The notes beneath the pieces are model-generated. The model ran no database searches. It was not told where the DNA came from and was given only the letters and a program-made list of their open reading frames with translations. A stretch of DNA of 64,000 nt from contig CM065817.1 in the NCBI GenBank assembly GCA_033398695.1, positions 68,374,001 to 68,438,000 of the forward strand, written 5' to 3'. Of this stretch, positions 1 to 10,804 are shown piece by piece; position 1 is the first letter of the stretch; every line of letters begins with the position of its first letter. Origin of the DNA: Orobanche coerulescens. Lineage: Eukaryota; Streptophyta; Magnoliopsida; Lamiales; Orobanchaceae. Position numbers and translations under genes: made by a program.

Positions 1-366
1 TTGGAAGGTGGATGCCTTTTATGCATTCAAGTATTCAGGGTTCGGGAGCATTCATAGGATTGTAATGGAAGATGATAAAAGACTGTGATGGTAATTACAA
101 GAGTTAGTATAATGTTATTATTGTCATGTTGTATTTTTCTTCCATTGTCATGTTCTACCCTTGCACGGGTATGTTGACATATAGTATTGTGTATCGAGGA
201 TATACACGTCTTATCGGATATTGTCATTATATTTTTTTTATTGATTTTTGTTTAGCTTGACCTTGTTGGTCAATTATTTTTCAGTCGTTCTATGTTTGTC
301 TGGTGGATCCTTGCGACAAAGGGTCTACGACATGTAACAACGAAAAAATGGTCTGGGGGTGTTACA
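1..366 (+). repeat. Gypsy element H, 5' LTR (3' end only)
   Basis: This is the last part of a long terminal repeat that began before the window. The same text recurs, diverged, at about 34432-34798: the 'ggatgccttttatgcat' stretch, the 'tgaccttgttggtcag' inverted repeat, and 'ggtctacg..gtgtaacaa' near the end. It ends in GTGTTACA and is followed four bases later by a primer-site-like sequence, as expected for a 5' LTR in plus orientation. A Ty3/Gypsy chromovirus-type LTR is the best guess. No coding region is present. Confidence 0.7.
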
Positions 367-485
367 CTTATAGTATCAGAGCTTAGGTTGTTGAAACCTA
401 TGTTGTTGGGTTCAGTCTGGTCATGTGTCGTCGTGTCGTGTCATGTTGTCCGAGCTCTGATTGTGATTAGTATCATGGTGCGGCT
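367..485 (+). other. Element H internal leader, left half
   Basis: Non-coding leader downstream of the primer site. It stops at the left end of Copia A and resumes at 26313. The bases next to A are CGGCT on the left and TGGCC on the right. These differ by two transitions and are compatible with a decayed 5-bp target duplication. Confidence 0.5.
371..383 (+). promoter_or_regulatory. Primer-binding site of element H (initiator-Met tRNA type)
   Basis: TAGTATCAGAGCT lies four bases after the LTR end and differs from the canonical TGGTATCAGAGC mainly at one position. It marks 366 as the 3' end of a 5' LTR. The leader continues to 485, where Copia element A begins. Confidence 0.65.
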
Positions 486-1226
486 TGTAGGTCACAAGGC
501 ATCGGGTATAAGTATGGGGGGGTGAATAGACTTATAAAATCTTTTGCTTAAATAACTGTTTTCAGAAAACACGGCTGAAGTAAATGCATCTAAGGTTACT
601 CGGATGATAATAATACAGATAACCTTTGTCGTCTATAAAATGGTTTTGCGGAATGACAGCTGACTTTGAGTGCAACAGTTAATATGAATGCAATATTTAA
701 GTATGATGATTAAAGTAGTAAATCACACAACACTTTTATAGTGGTTTCAGAGGTGGGTAATCCTCTACTAGTTCACTTCTCTCCAAACCAATTGGAGATA
801 AATTCACTATAACTTTCAACCAGTGAAATTAATGTTACAATGAATTCTATTACAACAGCTTTCAACCAGTGGAAACCAGTGGCCTTTGCAACTCCTTCCC
901 TTGGTTGCTTAACACCTCTTTAATGAAAACCCGTTGATGCCTCAACAATTCGTAAGTTGCCTATCACCTTCCAATCAAGAACCCGTGGATGTTTTACAAC
1001 CTCTTTACTCTCAAGAACCTTGTTCAAGAAACTAACTCCGTACTCGAACTTAAAGAAAAGAGTGTTTTCTTCCTAAATGTTAAGAGCTTCTTAGTATTGA
1101 TTTTAAGAACTTGCTCTTCATGATGCTAAATATTTTATTTGATTGCTTTGATTGCTTATAAGTATTGTTCCTTTGATTGCTTGCAAGTATTGTTCGCATC
1201 GTACTTCTGCTCAATCTTTATTCAGA

Positions 1227-1234
1227 TATTTATA
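1227..1234 (-). promoter_or_regulatory. TATA box in element A 3' LTR
   Basis: TATAAATA on the minus strand (plus: TATTTATA), conserved at 25459-25466 in the 5' LTR. It is the best candidate for the Pol II core promoter of element A. Confidence 0.5.
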
Positions 1235-1539
1235 GTATGATCTTGATCTCTTCATAGCCGTTGCATCTTGTAACAATTTTGTCCGTTGGAGAGTGGACTT
1301 CATTGTTTATCTTTCATCTCTTTGCACGGTTATGTCCCTTTCTTCAAATCTGACCGTTTGAAGATGTATCTTCCCATTGTGCCGCTTTTCTTTGATTACT
1401 ATAATTAGAAAGTCTTCAGGGTGGGAATATCGATGAATATCTATTCCTTAAATCCCGAGAATCAATCACTTTGTCTCCTTGGCTTTCATGTGTTTTGCCG
1501 TCATTATTAACTTTTCAACGTTTGCTGACATAGACAGTT

Positions 1540-1900
1540 GGTATCCAAAACTTGGCTGATATTTCGTCTGTAATAAACTTCAGCCGATATTTCCTTTGGT
1601 CAACCTGGCTGATATGTTGGTCAAACCTAGCTAATGTTCTGTCTGGATAAAAGTTGTCTGATATCTGGTCTTTAAAGTTGGATGCTATTCACTTGGTCAA
1701 ACGTCAACTGATATTATGCTTTGACCAAAACTCGGCTAATATTTTAGTTATGTCTTTGCCAAAATTGTCTTCTGAGATATTCAGCTGTACTTCTGACTTG
1801 GTCAAACCCGGCTGATATTTTATTTTGACCGAAACCCGTCTGAAGTTTTATCGATCAAACCTGGCTGATATCTTGTGTTGACCAAAACCGCGGCTGATAA
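1540..1900 (-). repeat. Degenerate roughly 30-bp repeats rich in GGTCAA and GCTGATAT
   Basis: Repeated blocks of the form GGTCAAACC-GGCTGATAT, alternating with TTGACCAAAAC, occupy this LTR segment. The same array lies at about 25760-26130 in the other LTR. It lies at the U3 end of the LTR in element orientation, upstream of the TATA box. TTGAC(C) is the core of the WRKY W-box, so an enhancer role is possible but inferred. Confidence 0.55.
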
Positions 1901-2073
1901 TATGCATGTTCTATACTTAGCCAAATTTCTACTTGATCAACATGATCAATACCTAGCTAATCTTTCAAAGGCCTATAGAAGATACTCATTTGGTTCGTAT
2001 ACAGTACATACATTTGAAGTAATCTTGAATACAGGTATGACATCATCAAAATCTTAAAATTATATTCCTAAAA

Positions 2074-2196
2074 AATTCTCCCTAGTCAAGTCGACTGTAA
2101 TAAACTTTCAATATTCGAGATTACAATATAGTCCTTAATAAAGGATTACAAAAAATACAAGTAAAGATTACAAGTGATTTACAACAAAAAAAAAAC
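2074..2196 (-). other. Element A 3' untranslated region with candidate polypurine tract
   Basis: On the minus strand this short non-coding stretch runs from the end of the extra ORF to the 3' LTR. The bases just before the LTR read ACTAGGGAGAATTTTTT, whose AGGGAGAA core is a plausible plus-strand priming purine tract. Nothing else is evident. Confidence 0.4.
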
Positions 2197-5100
2197 TTAA
2201 GTTCTCCCTCTTTCTCTTCCTCTTCCTCTGTTCCTTGCTGGAGGGAGAGACTTCAACGGCTTTGATCCATTGGGCCTTTGAACTATAGGGATAAGCCCAT
2301 ATTTCTTCTAGATGATTGAGGAAGCGAACTCTTGATCTTCTGGTGAGGTATATTTATTTCAATGCATACTGTTTAATCTCTTTTTGAAGAGCAATCTCAT
2401 CCAGTTCTCCATTCATAAGTGCCTGTGCTTCTTCAGGTCTGAAGTCTGGGATCATTGGATATGCATCAAATTTTTTCTCAGCATGCTTTTTCAATATTTC
2501 CCATAAGTTAGGCCAATTTATTTCCATGAAGTCAATGAAAATCTGTTGTGGGGGACAGTCAGGGTCTTGAAGTATTTCCCATATGTAATACTTCTCTATG
2601 AACTGCTTTCTTGATGTTCCCCACATTGGTTCATCTTCTATAGGCAGCAATTCCTCCATATAGTATAGTTCTTTCCCTTCCCACTGAAGTGGTTGAGGTA
2701 ATTCATGCCTGATTCTTTTCTTCTTAGCTGCAGGTGCTTCTGATGGTGCAGCTGTACTTTTTCTTTTTAAGGAACTTGAAGTTCCAGCTTTTGGATAATG
2801 GATAATTAAGGTCTAGGTGAGCTTATGGGGACTAACGATAATGCCTCCTACTTCCTTTTGGATCTCGTTTCTTCCCTCTTTTTGCCAGCATCAATGATTT
2901 GTGCCAGTTGCTCCTTCACCTTGTGCATGAAGTCTTGCATGCCAAGTGGCATCCTTGAATATATTGGTGGTGTAGAGGGTTCTTTCTTGTTTAGTAGTGA
3001 GTTCATTTTTCTATTTAGAGATAGCAGATGAGGTTCTACCCTTGTTGCCAGAAGTTTTGCAATAGTTTCTTCAACCATGGCTCTGATCATCTCATTGAAG
3101 TTAGGGGGTAGCTGATATGCAAGCGCCTCTGCCTCAGGAATTGTCTCAGCTGAACTTTCTTGTGTAGCTGATTTTTGAGCAATGGATTTCTCAGTCGAGA
3201 TTCTCCTGTCAGCTGACTTTTGATCAGAGAGGTTTTTTGCCGATTGTTCCCCCTGCCTCTCTAATTTCTCAACTTGTGAGGGCTGAGCTGAGCTAAATCC
3301 TTGATCAAGTGCATCCTGTTCATGATCCTCATCAACTTTCTTCTCTTCATCCTTTGCTTCTTCATTCCATTATTCTTTTTCTACTTCTTCCTTTTCTTCA
3401 TCTTTTTCTTTTTTCAACTTCTTCTTTTTCTCCTTCTCTGACTTCCTCCTCTTTTTTCGATTCTTATTTTTCTCCTTCTCTGACTTCCTCCTCTTTTTCA
3501 ACTTCTTCCTGTTCTTCTTATCTGAGCTCCTCCTTCTTTTTTTCTTCTCCTCCAATAATCTTTTCGTCATCATCAAAAGATTTTCCCTGTGCTACCCCTT
3601 CCATGATGTAAAATATGAACTGATCCATATTCTGTTTGAAATTGGATATGAACCAGTTCTCACCCATTAGCAAACTCATGTCTGAATCATGGCAGAATTC
3701 TTTGAGCAGGTGCTCTGTGGCTATGGGGTAGTCCCATCCACTTTTCTCAACTAACTCCTTTAGCTCAGAAAAGCTAAGGTTCTTTAATCCCTTCCATTCA
3801 TTGTAGATATTGACAAAAGAAAACTTGAGAGCTTGTTTTCTTACCAATTTCAGTTGTGCCTTGGTAAGGTTTAGAGGATTTTTCCCCTTGAGGTTGAAAG
3901 AACGTCTAGCATTGTGTTCCTCAAAGAGTTCGTCGGCTTCTTCTTCTTCAGCGACACTTGGAAGTGTCGGGAGTGGAACTGTAGGAAGATATTCAGCATG
4001 ATCTTCTTCTGGTTGATCTGTAGGTGTTATAAGTGGAGGTGCAACTAAGGTGATAGTGGCTTTCTACATCTCCTCATCTTCGTCAGATGAGTGGTCCACC
4101 AGTTCCTTCTGTCTTTTGGGAAATGGTTCTGGAGAAGATGTGATGTGAACAGGTTCTTCTCTCTCAGGTGACTTTCTTCTTAAGAGCTTGGATAGGGGGA
4201 TGTTGTCACCGTCTGCACTGTCTTCAGGTGTAGTTGCAGGGGCGGTTGGAATAGGTGGTGACATGTCTTCATCTGCAGCTAACTTTTCGGATGGGATGTT
4301 AGATGTAGTTTCTTCAGCTGTGGTGGGAGTATGCGGAATCTCAGCTGTGGTTTCCTCGATTGCAGTTGGGTTTTCAGCTGTGGTTTTCTCAGCTGCAGTT
4401 TTCTCAGCTGCAACTGATTCAACTTCTTCTTTTTCTGATTCTGTGATTCCTTTGTATGAGGATGATCCAGTCCTAATCCTCTTTAGTAATTCCGCTGCTC
4501 TGGGCTGTTTGTCTGCAAACTTTTCCATGGCAGCTTTAGCTCCAAGTCTCTTGCTGCTGTGGAAATTCTCAGCCTTGCCTCTGGCCTTTCCCATAAACTC
4601 CAGAATCCAACTGATTTGAGTCCCAAAAGACAGTTTTTGCCCAAACTTCTTATTTTCTTGTCGACTTACTTTATTGACCTCCCTGACTAATTGCCTGTAG
4701 ATGTAATCAGGCCAATTAATCCTTTGATTCTGAATCATGGCGCCCATGACAATATACTTTGAGGACGACAATTGGTCAAAGCTTCCTGCCATGCCCATCA
4801 CGATTTTGTTTGTGATGTCCAGCATATATCTAAATTCCTTCTAAAGGTCTGATTTTCTTGCAGTGAACTTCATTTTCATCGGCTGGTCAGGGATCTTTAT
4901 CCACTGCCAAATGTCCATGGATTGTCTTAGGGCTTCGACTGCTATGCCACGATTCTCCATGTTGGATGCATTCGTGATAGTCTGTTGAGTTATGAATATG
5001 GATTCTCCAAAGATAGAACTTTCAATGCCCCTTTCTGTGACCTGGGCCTCCTTGAAAAAATAGATGACAGCTTCTTTGAACAGCTGCATAGGGTTGATGT

Positions 5101-5264
5101 CCAAAAAGTGGTAGATTCCATTCTTCTTCATCATCCGGATCCATTGCACCATTAATGAGGACTTATTTGACTCGGTGATCGACAAAATCTACGACGATGC
5201 TAAATATTATTTGCTTCTTCACCATCCTTATATTGATGTTTTTGAAGTAGGTAGTGGTTTCCAT
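2197..5264 (-). pseudogene. Element A extra ORF after pol (Sirevirus 'envelope-like' position), broken
   Basis: Located between pol and the 3' LTR. A plausible start is the minus-strand ATG at 5264-5262. The frame is broken near 5185 and again several times. Pieces visible in order: 5185-4841 (114 aa), 4825-4064 (253 aa), 3847-3518, 3090-2848 and 2659-2354, with a different-frame arginine/glycine-rich tail ending in TAA at 2197. The N-terminal 220 residues share an order of motifs (IYFF..A, then SFGTQISWIL) with the extra ORF of element D. This resembles the plant family annotated as 'putative plant transposon protein' or envelope-like. The middle is a T/E/A-rich linker, followed by a very K/E/R-rich stretch (3370-3576). 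Function is unknown. I see no convincing signal peptide or membrane helix. Confidence 0.6.
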
Positions 5265-5657
5265 ATCTGCAAATTTTTCGAGTTTTAGTGTAGTGAAATT
5301 CTAGGGTTTTGCTTTTCTGAAAAATTAGGGTTCTTGCCCTGAAGGATTTTGAAGACGATAAGTTTTTGATGAATTCCGGTCGTCTTAAATAGTCACTCTA
5401 AGAGTCGGTTTTTAAGATTTAATCATTAAATAAATAAGTGGCGGTTCGTGTGACATGATTGGACAGTGTGATGTAGACGTGGAGTTAGTAGGATCATGCG
5501 TTCTAGTCCACGTGTTATAAAAAATGAGTATTAAAAGAAATTGAGAACTTAGTTGGTTGACTTTTTGACTTCTGATCAACTGCAATTTCAATTCCTTACT
5601 TCCTTTGTATAACTTAGCTGTGATTTGATCACCTAGCTTTTTTAAATGCGAGCTTAC
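5265..5657 (-). promoter_or_regulatory. Possible promoter and 5' leader of the element A extra ORF
   Basis: Non-coding stretch between the repeats after pol and the extra ORF. On minus it contains TATTTAAG at 5391-5384, about 120 bases before the ATG. AACCCTAA (5332-5325) and AAACCCTAG (5309-5301) follow in the presumed leader. AACCCTA motifs are common in plant 5' leaders and proximal promoters. Element D has a similar arrangement before its extra ORF. That this is an internal promoter is inference. Confidence 0.4.
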
Positions 5658-5775
5658 GATCGGTGGCTTTCCTCGTATGTGGTTCTGATCAGGTGGCTTT
5701 CCTCATCTGTGGTTTTGATCAGATGAATTTCCTCATTTGCTTCTGATCAGGTGGCATTCTTCATCTTCAGATTTT
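5658..5775 (-). repeat. Four tandem roughly 29-bp purine-tract repeats just after element A pol
   Basis: Units begin at 5658, 5687, 5717 and 5745. On plus each starts GATC(A)GGTGGCTTTCCTC; on minus this reads GAGGAAAGCCACCTGATC. They start three bases after the pol stop. Sireviruses are known to carry repeated polypurine-tract-like motifs in this place, so these probably correspond. Confidence 0.6.
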
Positions 5776-5778
5776 CAT

Positions 5779-6378
5779 CTAGGCAATAGATTCCCAGTCT
5801 AGAAGTCCAGGATCCCTGCTTAGTTCCAGAAACCTTTTTTCTGGTAAAGGTTTGGTGAATATGTCATCAATATGGTACTCTGTGCTGACTCTTTCCACCC
5901 TTGCTCTTTTGTTGAGCACATGGTCTCTTATGAAATGATGCTTGACATCTATGTGCTTTGTTCTTGAATGTAAGACTGGATTGTTTGTTATAGCAATTGT
6001 GCTATTATTGTCACACCAAAGAGGGACTTCATTTGCAATGATGTTGTAGTCCCTTAGCTGTTGTCTGATCCATAGAATTTGGGCACAATAGCTACCTACA
6101 GCTAGGTGTTCTGACTCAGTTGTGGATATTAGATGGACACCTGCTTCTTACTGAACCAAAATATTAGTCTGGTTCCAAGAAATTAACACGTTCCACTAGT
6201 GCTCTTCCTATTGATTTTTCATCCTGCAAAGTCAGCATCAGAATATCCTGATAGTTCAAATTTATCTTCTTCTCGATACCATAATCCAACATTGATTGTG
6301 GAATTTAGGTATCTGATTATCCTCTTTGTTGCTTCCTGATGAGACTGCTTTGGCTTGGACTGAAATCTTGAACACACT
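5779..6378 (-). pseudogene. Element A RNase H and end of pol, broken
   Basis: On minus this continues the RT after the B insertion, with VCSRFQSKPKQSH, then ATKRIIRYL and GLWYREEDKFELSGYSDADFAG. The YSDAD motif, which holds the first RNase H aspartate, is intact. Downstream the reading frame is lost through several stops. The last residues in another frame (RDPGLLDWESIA then TAG at 5781-5779) match a normal Copia pol end. The enzyme would degrade RNA in RNA:DNA hybrids during reverse transcription. Confidence 0.75.
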
Positions 6379-6383
6379 CCTAC
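6379..6383. repeat. Left target-site duplication of element B (CCTAC)
   Basis: CCTAC here is identical to 19960-19964 and exactly flanks the two LTR ends of B. It marks insertion into the RT region of element A. Confidence 0.9.
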
Positions 6384-8379
6384 TGTTAGGAGTATGCCCT
6401 CGAATGCCACTCAGAGGATGTTGAGTGAGGGCATTGTACTTGTTATTATGTAAATCATTAATATAAGGCAATGTATGTTTCTTTATTTACTGTTATTTAC
6501 TGGCATTCCTAACTCGTAAATATACATATAGAAACTAGTCCGTGTATTTGAGAGCAAAACGTTCCACTCCTTATTGGATAAGGAGGTCGGCACTGGAAAG
6601 GTTTATAGCTCAAATACTTAATCGTTCGCAAGTCGATGAAACTTGACTGGGCGTTAAGTTTATGTGAAGACTTGTATAACATGTTCTTTGACATGGAGAG
6701 TGCCTGTCGAACACTAATGGTTAGTGGGAGCACACGTTATAGGTATGCTAATTGGATTAGTATACTCGAACCGACTCACCCTTGATTCGTCACATGGATT
6801 TCACTCCGGGACAGTCAATGACGGAATCGAAAGGTTGTGATAGGTATTCGTGAACCTTCGACTTGAGGATTTAGTAGGGATGTGCTTGTGACGTCAAGAT
6901 TTTCATTAGAGTAGTTCGACCCTATAAACCGGAAGGCGGGGGTCAACCTCGACGTGCATCTTGATGGGCAAGTAGCAGGTCCTACTGAATACCAAGATAG
7001 AATTCTTTCTCCCGTTAGTGAGCGGGTTATATGTCCTATGCAGTTATTGGCAGATGAGATCATAAGGTTTGGCCAAAGCATTGGAGCTAGTTGTATTAGA
7101 TACACGAGAGCTCGATGATCTCAATTTGCATTAACGCATGCATAGCGTCAAGTATAGATAGGGTTTGACTGACCATGACCCTATAACTTGATCGGGACAT
7201 TTGAAAGAAGGGTTTATATGTATACTGGTATTCACGACAGAATGGTTCTTGAATGATCCCATCATTCGTTCTCAATTGGGGTATAGTGTAGGCCGCCGGG
7301 CTGGCTAGGTGGTGCTACTACTCTTTGGTTCCTCCCATTGCTGATTGAGACGGACCTACCGAGTCGCGCAATAGAATTGATGACGGAATGAATCAAGCTT
7401 ATTATCTCATTATGAATAATAGATATCGGATATCTAATTTGGGACATTGGATGTCTGAATCGATTTATTGGATAAATTGATTTACGGAGAAATGAATTAA
7501 ATATATTACTGGGTGATTAATTTAATTCATGAATATTATTATTTCTTGGAGAAATTTATTATGTTATTAGGTATTTGATATGATTAATTAATTGGATTAA
7601 TTAATCGATATAAATACATCGGAACGGAATCGGAGTTTATCTGTTTGGACTCTCGGGAGTCCGAAACGGACCGAACTTGTCCGGCTCCTTCTAGATGGCC
7701 ACCCCAAGTCACCTACTCCCTCCATTGTATTAGTCTTCACTTGGTGGGGTACTAGATTTGTGACATATCAAGGGGACAAATATCATTTTGGTGATATTGT
7801 CAAAAGGTGGAAGATATGGGGTGATATGATAAGAATATATGTATGAAGACCAAATCTCTTTGAGGGACACTTGAAGCCACGTTTTGGCAAGAATAAAAGA
7901 GAGAGGAAATAGTTTCCAAAGGCTTCATACTATTCATCATCTTCTTCATTATACATTCATATATTTTCGTGGAGAAAACTAAAGTGAGATATATATTATA
8001 CACTTAGAGTGTTATAATCGAAGGCTTCATCATCCTAGCTCTAGCCGTATCCTTGGAGGATAGCAAGGTGATCGTCATCACATTCGTTTCTCCGGCGCGT
8101 GGCAAGTAGAGGCGTTGTATTTTCGACGTTGGATCATCTAAGAGCTTGGATCACATTGGATCATAGAAATATACAACTAAAGCTTGGGGAATAGCTCAAG
8201 TCAAGAGAAGAAATCCATTTAATCAACGGACTACAAGGGTAAGTTTCTTACATCTCTTGTGTTTTCGTTTATATATTCGTATATATGTAGCTCGATCGAT
8301 CCTCGTAGGGATTCAGATCGAATTAATTTTCGTTTTACCGATTCCGATGGGCCTTCATTTTAGGCACCGAATCCCAAAA
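6384..8379 (+). repeat. Element B 5' LTR
   Basis: About 2.0 kb, starting TGTTAGGAGTATGCCC and ending ATCCCAAAA. The partner LTR ends ATCCCAACA. It is collinear with 17992-19959 and, reversed and partial, with 51334-52448. Small indels, such as near 7840-7900, distinguish the two B LTRs. Confidence 0.9.
7609..7616 (+). promoter_or_regulatory. TATA box in element B 5' LTR
   Basis: TATAAATA preceded by an AT-rich run, conserved at 19217-19224 in the 3' LTR. It is the likely core promoter of element B. Confidence 0.55.
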
Positions 8380-8380
8380 G

Positions 8381-8393
8381 TGGTATCGGAGCG
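8381..8393 (+). promoter_or_regulatory. Primer-binding site of element B
   Basis: TGGTATCGGAGCG lies one base after the 5' LTR end. It matches the initiator-Met tRNA primer site (TGGTATCAGAGC) with one main mismatch (A to G). Confidence 0.8.
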
Positions 8394-10052
8394 TAGGTCT
8401 TGCGATCGTATATACGATATTGGCATTTGGAATGCTTGATTAGATGGTATATGATTTGGAATCATAATCGTATTAATCGTTGATTTTCTATTGTTCTTCA
8501 AAATATTATTTTTTCATGATTTTATGTTACAATGTAAATCTATTTTTCTTTTGAAAAACTGATTTAAAATGTAATATAAAGATTAGAAAAATGTTATTTT
8601 TGGAATCGGGGCGAAAAACGAGCCGAAAACATAATCGGACCCGGCACTGAAATTTGGCAGGCCTCCTTGATGCAGGCGGCGGTCGCGATCTGGACCTATT
8701 ATCGGCCACGCTCGGCAGCCTATGTCGGGCATGCTCGGCAGCCTGCCAGCCGCTGCCTGAAAATGGTCTCGGTCACTGCCGGCCCTGCTCGGCAGCCTAC
8801 TGGGAAGTGCTCCGACTGTGTTTTTCGACTTCATTTTTTATATTTCGTTCGATAATTAATTTCCCACAAATTAAATTGGATTTAGTTGGACTAAGATTTA
8901 ATTATGGTAATTTTAATCTTAGGGGAATTAATTTAATGACATATTTTATCATCCGGAACAAGTTAAAATTGATGGTTGTTTGAATTAATTGGATTAATTT
9001 GTTTTGAACGAATCGATTAGATTGGTTCGTATTGTTGATTGGATCAATGTATCTCTACGCTTTCCATTTATATAGTATTTATTGGATGAATGCTTTTGAA
9101 TGGGGATGTGGTTCGTGGACTTAGTTTTTGAATCATTCGTTTAATCGATTGGGTTGTAAAGGCCGTTTTGAGCCTATTTATTTTACTAGAAATATTTGTA
9201 TCTAGGATTCAATTTTTCAATGTAAAATTTATTTGTAATGACGAAGACCGGAGGAAGATCCATTTCGAGAAGATGAAGATTCAAGACGAAGAGTTGTAAT
9301 TAGATTACGGAATTTTTGTTTTCTAGGAACGGTCCATGAACCATATGTTGGTAGCAACTAGGTTGTGAATGGTTGTTTCATATTGTATGAATGCCACAAA
9401 TGCACTTAAATGAATTAATGTGCAAAGTGTAACACTAATCGCGATAATTCTCCCACAACAAATTATTAAGTTTACAAGGTTTCAAGGTTTTCCTTCCCTC
9501 CATCGAGCTTTCGTGAAATTGAAATCCAAACCGGATGTGGTATGCTTTCGAGTTATCGGGGTATTCGTTCGGGGAGGACGGATAAATTACCGGGAGCGCA
9601 TTGGATGCCTTCGGTTGGAGAAAATTTTATCCCTAGAAACCTGATAGGTTGCCGGATAAGATTCAATTGTGAAACTGATTTGTGTCGATGGTATAAACTT
9701 AACTTGTTCACGAACCATAGAAATCGTATAGGTTGAGGGGAGTGAACAAGGGGAAAAATAAGATCGAATAATTCATTAGATGGGTTGGTGTTGGACACCA
9801 CTTTATGAAAATTAATAGACTAGAAACCTGTTCGGTTGCCCTCTATTAAGATTTATAAAGAACTCGATCATCACTATAAAGTAGATCGAATGATACTTCC
9901 GGATTTCACATGGGAGTGTGTTATTCCGATAAAAATAGTGGGAGCTGGGTAACAAGAATAGAAAAGACCTTAATTCTATACTCAGGTCATGATTAAACGA
10001 GTCACTAATTAATCTATCGTACTTAAATGCAGACATAACTCTCAATAAGACA
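8394..10052 (+). other. Element B untranslated leader
   Basis: About 1.66 kb without a convincing gene. The dodecamer GCTCGGCAGCCT occurs at 8710, 8733 and 8786 within a GC-rich patch (about 8630-8820). The rest is AT-rich. Short ORFs here look random. In retroelements this position usually carries packaging or translation-control sequences, but I cannot identify one. Confidence 0.5.
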
Positions 10053-10727
10053 ATGAACCTACTCGCAATTCTACTCCAAAAGAACACCTTGAACGGACCT
10101 AACTTTGTGAATTGGCTCCGCAATCTGATGATAGTCCTAAGTATAGAGGCATTAGGATACGTCTTGGAGACGGACATTCCGGCGCCTCCAGTGCGGACAA
10201 GAGCCAATCAGGAAGAGATTGAAAACCACGAAAAGTGGGTTAAGGATGACGTGAAAGTACGTGCATATATGATGGCTTCCATGTCTAATGAGCTTTAGAG
10301 AGCTCATGAGAAAATGACTTCTGCTAGGCATATTCTATCTCACTTAACCGAGCTTTATGGTGAGCACAGTCGAACTGCTAGATATGAGATATTCAAGCAA
10401 CTGTTTGGTGCAAGGATGAAGGAAGATGAGAAGGTTGGGGACCACGTCCTCAAAATGATATCCATGATCGAGAGATTGGAGGCTCTTGATTTTAAAATGG
10501 ATACTTCTCTCCAAACCGACCTTATCCTACAATCTCTCCCTGATTCCTTCTCACAGTTTGTTATGAACTTCAACTGCAATGAGATTTCATGTAATTTAGC
10601 TAGGCTAATGAACAAACTTGTGACCACTCAGTCTCAGATGAAGACTCCACAGATGAAGGAGTCTGCTCTTTTGATTTCTTCTGGACCTCGGAGGTCTAAG
10701 AACAAGAAGAAAAAGACTAAGAAGTAG
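10053..10727 (+). pseudogene. Element B gag (capsid), one internal stop
   Basis: The start ATG is at 10053. The protein begins MNLLAILLQKNTLNG, then NFVNWLRNL, typical of the Copia gag (UBN2/Retrotran_gag_2) N-terminus. A TAG at 10296-10298 splits it from the second half, 10314-10727. That half has SARHILSHLTELYG and LQSLPDSFSQFV, both hallmark gag motifs. A lysine-rich end follows. A zinc-knuckle start (CLKCG) is visible just downstream at about 10807, but the rest of the knuckle is missing. Gag would form virus-like particles in the cytoplasm. Confidence 0.85.
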
Positions 10728-10804
10728 ACTGGACCACATGTCAAGGACTTCAAGGGCAAGGGCAAGACCCCAACGGTTCCGAAGAACAAGAAGAAGAATG
10801 ATGC

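Larger units (their letters stand above)
486..2073 (-). repeat. Element A 3' LTR
   Basis: About 1.59 kb, matching 24737-26312 along its length with scattered substitutions and small indels. On plus it begins TGTAGGTCACAAGG. It ends CCTAAAA where the partner LTR has CCTAACA, so one terminal base has changed. Downstream in element orientation there is no primer site, which fits the 3' copy. Confidence 0.85.

Noticed and set aside
371..383. tRNA gene signals near TGGTATCAGAG motifs (371, 8381, 24721, 35752, 55150)
   Set aside because: Only 11-14 bases complementary to a tRNA 3' end, directly beside LTRs. They are primer-binding sites, not tRNA genes.
481..485. Exact target-site duplication for element A
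   Set aside because: CGGCT on the left and TGGCC on the right share only the central GGC. They are compatible with decay by two transitions but not proof.
292..525. 77-codon plus-strand ORF across the H LTR, primer site and A edge
   Set aside because: It crosses three structural boundaries and has no recognisable domain.
4188..4619. 143-codon plus-strand ORF
   Set aside because: Antisense shadow of the T/E/A-rich part of the element A extra ORF on minus.
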